15,431 nucleotides of DNA from Entamoeba histolytica HM-1:IMSS. Lineage: Eukaryota > Evosea > Mastigamoebida > Endamoebidae. Below, piece by piece: positions 9,189 to 15,431 of this stretch. The stretch covers positions 1,609-17,039 of the forward strand of contig NW_001915164.1 in NCBI RefSeq assembly GCF_000208925.1. The letters run 5' to 3'. Position 1 is the first letter of the stretch, and each line of letters starts with the position of its first letter. Under the pieces are notes generated by a model. That model searched no databases. It was not told the origin of the DNA and worked only from the letters and a program-made list of their open reading frames with translations. Both the position numbers and the translations under genes were made by a program.

Positions 9189-10335
9189 ACTTTTGATCTT
9201 TTTTGTCATTTCTACAATTTCTTGATTTTTAATTGCAATTTCTTGATATTCAGAGATTTGTTGTCCTTTATATCTTATCTTCTTTTGCAATTTTGCAGTG
9301 TTTTTCTCTAACATTTCAACCTTCTTCTCTAATGCATTTGCCTTTTTCTCCAGTAATTCGTTTCTCTTCTTCATTTCTTCAGTTTCTTCGTTCAATTCAT
9401 CCCTTTCCTTCTTCAATTTATCTTTATTAGCATGGAGAATTCGTGGTTATCATCTTTATTATTTACTTCTATGATTTTCTTTCATTCTATCTTATTTATT
9501 TTACCTTGTAATTTAAAGTTTTCTTCTTCTAATTTTTCAATTTCTTTCTTCATTTAATTATAAGTTGAATCTTTTTTTATTTGCATTTTCATTTCTGTTA
9601 TTTCTTTCTCAAATTCTTTCCTGACTATTTCTTTTGCTTTTTCCATCATTTCTTTTGAGATAGTTCGTTATTCTTCCATTCTTTTCATTATATATTCTTT
9701 AAGTTTTTCTTCTAATTCCTTAATTTAATTTTAAAGTGTGAATATTTCTTTTTATCATTTTCTTCTTCTTTATTTCCTATTTCTTCTTGTGTTTTCTTTG
9801 TAATTTGTCTGCTATTTATTATTCTTGTAATTTTACATCTATCATTCATTTCTTTAATTGGGTTTTTGTTTTTAATTTCTTCTTCTATTGCCTTAATGTC
9901 TTTTCTTCCCAGTCTTTCATCTTTCCTTAAACTCTTCTTTGTTTTGTTCAACCATCTTTTCTTTCTGATTGAATATATTTCTTGAAGAATATTATACCAT
10001 CTTTTTCTTTTACCTTCATACTTCGTGAGTATTTCTGAATATTCTCTTTTTCCATTCGCTTGTTATTCATTTATTTTTGTTATGGAGGTAATCTTTATTA
10101 TTGTATTTACCTTGTTTTTATTTGTTTTTCTTTATGTCTTTCTCTTTCTAATCCTATTTTCCTTGGTATTTCGTTTACCATTATTATTGTTATTTCTTTG
10201 CCATTTATTGCTATTGACATTCATTCTTTTTTATTGGATGACCTTGGATTTCTATGTCTTGTTTTCTTTTCTTTACAGGACCCTAAGGTTTTACACAATA
10301 GTTATGGCATTAATTTCCTGCGTTGAAAAAGTATC
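9183..10335 (-). pseudogene. Coiled-coil ORF1-like remnant of the LINE
   Basis: On the minus strand, coding-like sequence is rich in Lys/Glu with heptad character. It begins with fragments near 10040-10330 and continues through an open stretch from about 10074 to 9712 (REYSEILTKYEGKRKRWYN, then NKTKKSLRKDERLGRKDIKA). After a frameshift, a long coiled coil (9183-about 9720) is interrupted by about four in-frame stops or shifts. The best preserved part (9183-9416) reads RNELLEKKANALEKKVEMLE. It stops exactly where the SINE-like element joins (9188), so the TAA at 9183 is supplied by the insertion. EhLINE ORF1 proteins are nucleic-acid-binding with coiled coils and sit upstream of ORF2, which fits position and orientation. 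The assignment is by context, since no diagnostic motif was found. It could instead be an unrelated host coiled-coil gene. Confidence 0.5.
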
Positions 10336-10690
10336 TTGAATAATAAACAAATAAAGAAAATGAATAAATATGAAAAAACGATTCTTTATTGTATTTTCAA
10401 ATTAATTAATCATCATATTAATAACTTGATGAAATGAATGTTAATGACAATTATTCAATTTAAATAAAATGAAATAAACCAATGATAAATAATTAATATT
10501 TCAATGAATAAAATATTATTTAATTTTCATATTTCTTACATTAATTAATCAGTTCATTAATTATTCGTTTTATTTAAATTATTGTTTATTTAAAACATAA
10601 ACTATCATATTTTATTTTAATTTATTAAGAATAATTTTAAATAAAAATTCATTTAGATTTTATTTAAGTTTTTAATTACTTCACCAAATT
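10336..10690. other. AT-rich spacer to the right of the LINE
   Basis: Very AT-rich with no strand bias and no open coding frame. Only short A/T motifs such as ATTAATTAAT are seen. It probably includes the 5' junction of the LINE, but no target-site copy of the 3' flank was recognised. Confidence 0.5.
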
Positions 10691-11280
10691 GTGTTGTAAA
10701 AAATAGAATCATTGCATTTCTGATGATGTTCCATCATTATACATACTCATTATCCTTTTAATTATTTCTTCTTTATGATGAATATTTCTGACATTTTATT
10801 TTCTAGTTATTCTTAGTCAATAAATTCAATAAATTCTTTTACAAACACTTTGGTAATTTTGTATTCTATTTATTTCTTTCACTTCTTTTCTTGTTATTTT
10901 TATGAAGAATAATTTATTTAGTCTCAGTTCTTTCAACTTCCCGATTACTATAACTAATTTCTCATGTGTATTTCACTCCTTTGTTTCTTTTCTTGTTTAA
11001 TGTTTCTATTTTTTCATTATTGTTATGATATGCAGTATCTCCTTTTCGATTCTTCTACAATAATTAGTGTTATTGACATTGCACGTATCATCATTCTTAT
11101 AATTTTATCTTTGTGTATTATCATAACAATTGAACTTTTTGACTCATTAAATTACATTAGAAATTTATTATTTTCAAGTTATTCCAATAAAAAAATTCCA
11201 ATAACTTTTGTTGTTATTCATCTATTTTTTTGTTTTCTTCATGAACTTCTTTATGAATATAACAATAACATTTAATCTAC
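10690..11280 (-). pseudogene. Degraded unrecognised coding remnant
   Basis: Read on the minus strand, several short stretches look protein-like: VIVIGKLKELRLNKLFFIKI followed by TRKEVKEINRIQNYQSVCKR (about 10835-10955), then HKEEIIKRIMSMYNDGTSSE (about 10715-10775), separated by stops and shifts. To the right (about 11040-11280) fragments such as LLEFFYWNNLKIINF persist, with more damage. The composition (T-rich plus strand) matches the LINE region, so it may be another retroelement or a host gene. I do not recognise a family. The boundaries are rough. Confidence 0.3.
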
Positions 11281-12398
11281 ACAATACAAACATATTTCTA
11301 AATTTCTGATATTGGAAAATATTCTATATCATTTAATTCATTGTTTTATTATTTTGTGTAAATTCTGATTGAAATTCAAAACAATGTTAATTGTTTGAAA
11401 TTCTTTTTGTTCTTTTTTAATATATTCAATTATTTGTTCATATATTTTCTTTTCCATTCTTTCTTTGTCTTATAATACATATATTAATAATAAATATATC
11501 TCATTTATCACTTTCTCATTATGTTCATTTTATTTCTTTAGTTTCTGATTTTGCTTTATTATTTTCTTTCAAAACATTCTTCTTCATTTTGAATTTACAA
11601 AATATACTTTTCAATCAGTTGTATTTCAATTGATAAGTATTTAACTTGTTTAATATTCATTGACTGTTGTTAATTATTTTAAAATAATTAAACATGATAA
11701 TAAATATTTATTAATTTAGAGAATTGAAGTTATTTATTATTAAAAAAACATTTCATTTTCATTTGAAAGAAATAACTTCAATTTCACATTTTTAAAATAT
11801 TCTTCGCATTATTTTTATTTAAATGAAAAACAACAAAGTATTTTAAAAATAAAATATTTTATCGAACTTTACATAAACATTATTTTATTATAAAATAATT
11901 TCCTATTATTATTGTTTTATTTAATTTTACGTAAAAATGTATTTTTGAATTAAAGGAAATAAAAATATTTAAAAAGAAATGAACAAATTTATCGATAATT
12001 TAACACATTGTGATGTTTTTGATTATTGGTTTGAAATACAAACATCAATAAATAAAAATAAATTTGTAATGTTATGGTTGAATTAAAAAATGAATAAATA
12101 ATTTTACATATTTTCGAAATATATTTATTATTACAATTTTTATTTCCATTAAACAACTATTTTTTATTTATTTAGTCAAAATGATTATATTTTTATTTAT
12201 TAATAGATTATCAATTAGAATGATTGATGATAATATTGTTAACTAATCAAAATAAAAGAATGAAATATGATTAAATTATTTATTATTTCATCTTCAATAA
12301 AAAGAAATATTAATAATATTGATATTTTATCATATTAAATATTTTAATAATTAAAATATTAATTATTTTTTTCTATTATGTTGTTATTTAATGTAATT
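11281..12398. other. Long AT-rich intergenic region
   Basis: Nearly pure A/T with no supported gene. To about 11600 the plus strand is T-rich and looks like continued decay of minus-strand sequence; beyond that the bias fades. One small inverted repeat is visible: TTATTT-proximal arms AATTGAAGTTATTT (11722-11735) and AAATAACTTCAATT (11770-11783), a 14-bp stem with a 34-base loop. Confidence 0.5.
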
Positions 12399-12543
12399 TT
12401 ATTTATTTGACTTGTATTTCATTTAATTTCATTTTATTCCTTGTGTATTTATAATAATTATTTCATTTCTTTTCTCTTTTATTTCTTATTCTTATTTTAT
12501 TATCTTATTTTTATTTATCATTTATTATCTTTATTAATTTAAT
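12399..12543 (+). repeat. Left arm of a long inverted repeat (145 bp perfect, weaker to about 12610)
   Basis: The arm starts TTATTTATTTGACTTGTATT and is the exact reverse complement of 15287-15431 over 145 bases, compared base by base; 12544 is the first mismatch. Past this point partial similarity continues (GTTGATAAAATA and ACAATCA blocks) to about 12610. Because the partner ends at the window edge, the true outer end of the repeat is unknown and could lie left of 12399. The arm is T-rich on plus and has no coding capacity. Confidence 0.95.
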
Positions 12544-12837
12544 AAATTGATTGAAGTGATGTTGATAAAATAAATAAAATAAAATACAACAATCAATAAA
12601 TAAAAATAAAACAAAATTGAATTTTCTTCTTTTCAATATTTTTTGTTATTTAAAAAAAAAAATGAAAAAATACTAAAAATAAAATAAACTAATTATAGAA
12701 AATAACAATATTATAATTTTATTATTATTATATTATTAATATTATTATATATTTATTGTTATTGTAAAAATAAAAATGAATGATGTTTGTTTAAAATAAA
12801 ACGGTGATAAAAATGATTGACATGATGTTAATAACGT
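12544..12837. other. AT-rich upstream region of the TLDc gene
   Basis: This stretch carries the degenerate inner part of the left inverted-repeat arm (to about 12610) and then A/T microsatellite-like sequence (ATTATT repeats near 12720-12770). No gene is seen. Confidence 0.5.
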
Positions 12838-12844
12838 GGGTTAA

Positions 12845-12880
12845 CTATTTAAACATCATTATTTTGAACTTATAAACATC
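12845..12880 (+). promoter_or_regulatory. Probable core promoter elements of the TLDc gene
   Basis: CTATTTAAAC at about 12846-12855 differs in one base from the Entamoeba TATA-type element GTATTTAAA(G/C), and TTTGAACTT at about 12863-12871 contains the GAAC core. They lie 25-50 bases before the ATG, compatible with the short 5' UTRs of this genus. The GAAC element normally sits between TATA and the start site, which agrees with the order seen. Confidence 0.5.
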
Positions 12881-12893
12881 AAACTAAATTAAA

Positions 12894-13984
12894 ATGGAAG
12901 AATTAATTAACAAGAACGATCAATTGATTAAAGAAGTAGTAGAAACACTTCCAAATATTCAACAATCAATTGATGATACTACTAAGAATTATCAATATTA
13001 TATAGGAAGTATTAAAAATGAAGTATTTAAAATAAAAGAGAATGAAACATATTCAGAAGCTATTAAAAGAGGAGAAGGAATAATTGATAGGATTGATGAA
13101 GTAGTTAGAAGAAGAAAATTAGTGATAGAGAAAAGTCAAGAAACAATCAAACAAATAGAAATAATGAAGAAACAAATGTCAAGAATCATAGAAGAATGTA
13201 ATAATGATGAAGAAACACTAAGTAAAACACGGAATGAATTAATAGATAAAATCATTTCAATTGAAGAAATGAAAATGAAAGACAAAATATTAAGAAAACC
13301 AGAAGAGACAGATACAATCACATCAGAATTTAATAAGAAGAAAGAAGACTGGAAAACATATTACACTGATTATTTGGAAAGAAAGAAGAGAAAAGAGGAA
13401 GAAAGGAAGAGACAAGAATTAGAAAGACTAACAAGAATCCTTGGAGAGGCATGTAGAATAACAAATCAAAAGACAAAAAAAAAGAAATAATCAAACAACT
13501 AGAAGCATGGACAAATAGAAAAATAGGAAATATACTATTTGATTCAGATAATGACAATTGGAATATACTTACATCAGTATTTGATCAAAAAATGATGAAT
13601 AAAGAACATCTAATAATTATTATTGAAGATACAAAAGGAAATAAATTTGGAGGATATGTTAATTCTAAAATTGATAAATGTAGTCATTATATAGATGATT
13701 CAAAATCATTTGTATTTTCATTAGAATCAAATGGAAGAATGAAAGGAATGATGAAATTTGATATTAAACAACCACAATATGCATTTTATTTAAATAATAA
13801 ATATGATAATTATTTGTTTTCATTTGGATTAGATGATATTTTAGTTTATAAAGAAAATGATAAAACACAATCACATTGTTATCAACATTCATTTGAATAT
13901 GAAGGAATATCAAATGCACTTTGTGGAAAACAACTTCCAAATAATTTCACACCAAAACGAATCATAGTAATTGAAATGAAATGA
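12894..13984 (+). CDS. Coiled-coil TLDc-domain protein, split by a -1 frame change at an A9 run
   Basis: Two adjacent frames make one protein of about 363 residues if a -1 shift occurs near 13480. The first frame (12894-13490, 198 codons) starts MEELINKNDQ and is a long charged helix and coiled coil ending in a Lys/Glu/Arg-rich stretch. The second frame is open from 13457 to TGA at 13982-13984 and encodes a TLDc-like domain: WTNRKIGNILFDSD, then HLIIIIEDTKGNKFGGYV, SFVFSLESNG, DDILVYKE and NALCGKQLP, ending IIVIEMK. TLDc domains in other eukaryotes are linked to oxidation resistance and V-ATPase regulation; Entamoeba has many coiled-coil plus TLDc proteins of unknown role. The junction must lie between 13457 (just past a TAG in the second frame) and the TAA at 13488, and the only slip-prone sequence there is the A run 13475-13483. 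It may be a recent pseudogene, an assembly error, or a programmed shift. Confidence 0.8.
13478..13484 (+). other. A_AAA_AAG slippery heptamer joining the two TLDc gene frames
   Basis: In the first frame the codons are ACA AAA AAA AAG AAA TAA. The heptamer A_AAA_AAG at 13478-13484 sits in the correct X_XXY_YYZ phase, and a -1 slip makes the next codon GAA at 13484, exactly the TLDc frame. The zero-frame stop follows at once (13488-13490). Downstream there is only a weak 7-bp hairpin (CAAATAG 13512-13518 with CTATTTG 13535-13541), which is poor as a stimulator. Confidence 0.55.
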
Positions 13985-15286
13985 TTCAATCTTGATTAAT
14001 TGAAAATGAAATAAAAAAGAATAAAAACAAATCAATGAAGAATATGAACATTTCATTCATATGCCAATGAATGAAATGGTGAATTAAAATAGACATAATT
14101 CAATGTTGATTTATTTTATTTCATTTAATGAAATTTTCACACCCAATGATGGTGTTTTTTAATAAATAAGAAAAGAAATAAGAATTAAAGAGAAATAAAA
14201 TGAAATGAATAAACAAATTATTTGTATCATTTCATTGAATTAATTCATTATGAATCAAATGAATAAGATAATAGAAATAAGAATAAGAAACAAATAAAGA
14301 AATGATAAAATACATCAACATGTTAATTTTATTATTTCTTATTCTTTATTCATTCTTATTTTCTATTTAAACAATAATAAACAAAACATAATAAGAAAGA
14401 CAAATAAGAATAAACACAACATAAAATAAATAAAGAATAATAATAAAATATACAACAAACATGAATAAACAAGAAATAACAAATGATAAAAGAAGAACTA
14501 AATAAAATAACAACAAGAATAAAGAAAATAGAATAAAACAGAATGAAATAAATAGAATAAATTAAGTGATGTTTAGAAAAGAGGAAATGACAAAAAGAAG
14601 AAATGAATGATGATTATAAAAGATAAAAATAAAATAATAAATATAAAATCAAAACTAAAATAACATAATAATATAATAACAATATCATTGATTTTATCTT
14701 ATTTTATTCTTATTTTATTTATCTTCTTTCATTATTTTTATTCTTCTATTTTATTAAATGAAAATGAAAGAGAAATGAATAATGAAAATCAGAAACAACA
14801 CACAAATATTAATACAAAATCAAATAATGAAATATCAAATAATAATTGAATATGATGAATTAATTTAATAAGAAATATAATAAATAATAATAGAACGAAT
14901 GAAATAAAATAATATGAAAGAATAATAAGAAAATAAAAAGAAATAAATGATGATATTAATAATAAATGAAATTATAAATAATATAATAATAATGAAATAA
15001 TCATTCATAAAATAAGAAATAAATGATAATTCAATGTGAATAATTAAAATGATGAAAATCAAAAAGAAATCAATTAAAATAAAAGAATAATGAATAGAAA
15101 ACCAACATTCTCATTAATTCAAAACTAAATAATAAAAGAAGAATAAACAATATTAAAGTATAAAGAAATGATTATTATCATTTGAATAAAGAATAATAGA
15201 AAACAAATAATGTCACTTATTTATCTTCATTTTATTTGTTGATTGTTTTATTTTATTTTTTATTTTATCAACAATTAATTCTAACA
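13985..15286. other. Long A-rich region between the TLDc gene and the right inverted-repeat arm
   Basis: No supported gene. The plus strand is strongly A-rich with recurring AATAAGAATAAG/AAATAAA words. Two T-rich islands interrupt it (14326-14366 and 14688-14757) and resemble the inside of the inverted-repeat arm (TTCTTATTCTTATTTTATTA). The first island pairs imperfectly with 14271-14311, with an inner 13-bp stem carrying one mismatch (14299-14311 with 14326-14338). From about 15220 the sequence is the weaker inner part of the right arm. Open frames here are low-complexity shadows. Confidence 0.5.
14049..14078 (+). repeat. 12-bp perfect hairpin downstream of the TLDc gene
   Basis: CATTTCATTCAT (14049-14060) and ATGAATGAAATG (14067-14078) pair fully around a 6-base loop, about 65 bases past the stop codon. 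It could fold in the 3' end of the transcript or be a chance palindrome in AT-rich DNA. Confidence 0.6.
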
Positions 15287-15431
15287 ATTAAATTAATAAA
15301 GATAATAAATGATAAATAAAAATAAGATAATAAAATAAGAATAAGAAATAAAAGAGAAAAGAAATGAAATAATTATTATAAATACACAAGGAATAAAATG
15401 AAATTAAATGAAATACAAGTCAAATAAATAA
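15287..15431 (-). repeat. Right arm of the long inverted repeat, running to the window edge
   Basis: Exact reverse complement of 12399-12543 across all 145 bases. The last base of the window pairs with 12399, so the repeat may continue outside. Together the arms enclose about 2.7 kb holding the TLDc gene. The lack of mismatch in otherwise fast-decaying AT-rich DNA means recent duplication, gene conversion or recent mobility. Confidence 0.95.

Larger units (their letters stand above)
5112..10335 (-). mobile_element. Decayed non-LTR retrotransposon (EhLINE-type, restriction-like-endonuclease class)
   Basis: The minus strand shows a LINE in the order 5' (right) coiled-coil ORF1-like region, basic linker, reverse transcriptase, zinc finger, restriction-like endonuclease, 3' end (left). 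The 3' end is placed at about 5112 because the last 22 bases (5113-5134) are also the end of the SINE-like element inside it, with the two sequences diverging just after. The ORF2 stop at 5119-5121 lies within this shared tail, so the 3' UTR is almost absent. The 5' end near 10335 is inferred from loss of coding-like sequence. Removing the roughly 500-bp SINE leaves about 4.7 kb, consistent with the roughly 4.8 kb known for EhLINE1. Many stops and frameshifts show that it is inactive. No target-site duplication was found by eye. Confidence 0.75.

Noticed and set aside
8660..9215. Target-site duplication around the SINE-like element
   Set aside because: The flanks at about 8690 and 9189 share only a GATC core within A/T-rich sequence, which is too little to claim.
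10025..10339. Two overlapping plus-strand hydrophobic frames (104 and 88 codons)
   Set aside because: Both are antisense to the ORF1-like remnant, and two frames open at once on T-rich DNA is a composition effect.
10964..11275. Plus-strand frame of 103 codons with predicted hydrophobic helices
   Set aside because: Composition-driven; the minus strand of the same region carries the more protein-like fragments, and no start context or promoter was seen.
13136..13557. Minus-strand frames of 61 and 75 codons inside the TLDc gene
   Set aside because: Antisense shadows of the coiled-coil coding sequence.
13484..13600. An intron explaining the frame change in the TLDc gene
   Set aside because: Entamoeba introns usually start GTTTGT and end TAG/CAG; no such donor lies near the junction, and the TLDc core is continuous from 13484 with no sequence to remove.
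14271..14366. Long palindrome suggesting a structured RNA or small inverted-repeat element
   Set aside because: Only the inner 13 bp and the outer 7 bp pair well; the middle needs several gaps and the words are the low-complexity AATAAG type common in this region.
14865..15062. Minus-strand frame of 65 codons, nearly all Ile/Phe/Tyr
   Set aside because: Low-complexity AT sequence; no promoter, motif or domain.
5119..15431. CRISPR array, tRNA array or rRNA
   Set aside because: No regularly spaced direct repeats, no cloverleaf-like sequence and no rRNA core motifs were seen; the repeats found are tandem slippage, a shared LINE/SINE tail and one inverted pair.

Overview
The window looks like a piece of an Entamoeba nuclear genome, most likely from the E. 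histolytica/dispar/moshkovskii group. This rests on the extreme A+T content, intron-less genes with short spacers, a TAATT poly(A)-type signal overlapping a stop codon, a bacterial-type low-molecular-weight thioredoxin reductase, a coiled-coil TLDc protein, and a decayed LINE paired with a SINE that shares its 3' end. The species was not determined.

Left part (1-4745) is conserved housekeeping sequence. It opens with the 3' part of a thioredoxin reductase gene (+, 1-423). Convergent to it, about 100 bp away, is a 54-residue gene (-, 528-692) that I recognise as RAMP4/SERP1, the small tail-anchored subunit associated with the Sec61 translocon. After an AT-rich spacer comes a complete 1055-residue P4-type ATPase, a phospholipid flippase (-, 1578-4745). 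It has two deviations in otherwise conserved motifs and a possible N-myristoylation site.

Middle part (about 5112-10335) is an old LINE on the minus strand. It has a C-terminal zinc-finger and restriction-like-endonuclease region (about 5119-5990), reverse transcriptase palm and thumb (about 6330-7400), an upstream basic region (to about 8690), and a coiled-coil ORF1-like region (9183-10335). All are broken by stops and frameshifts. A roughly 500-bp SINE-like element on the plus strand (about 8690-9188) splits it. Its last 22 bases are identical to the LINE 3' end, the signature of a LINE/SINE pair sharing a tail. Without the SINE the LINE is about 4.7 kb, close to the size known for Entamoeba LINEs.

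Right part (10336-15431) is very AT-rich. It has a degraded, unrecognised minus-strand coding remnant near 10690-11280, then a plus-strand coiled-coil TLDc gene (12894-13984) whose two halves lie in different frames. The junction is a nine-A run forming an in-frame A_AAA_AAG heptamer, and a -1 shift there exactly joins the frames. The gene sits between two inverted copies of at least 145 bp with no mismatch (12399-12543 and 15287-15431); the right copy runs to the window edge. A gene enclosed by long inverted repeats next to a retroelement graveyard, with a frameshift signal between its two domains, is the most unusual part of the window.
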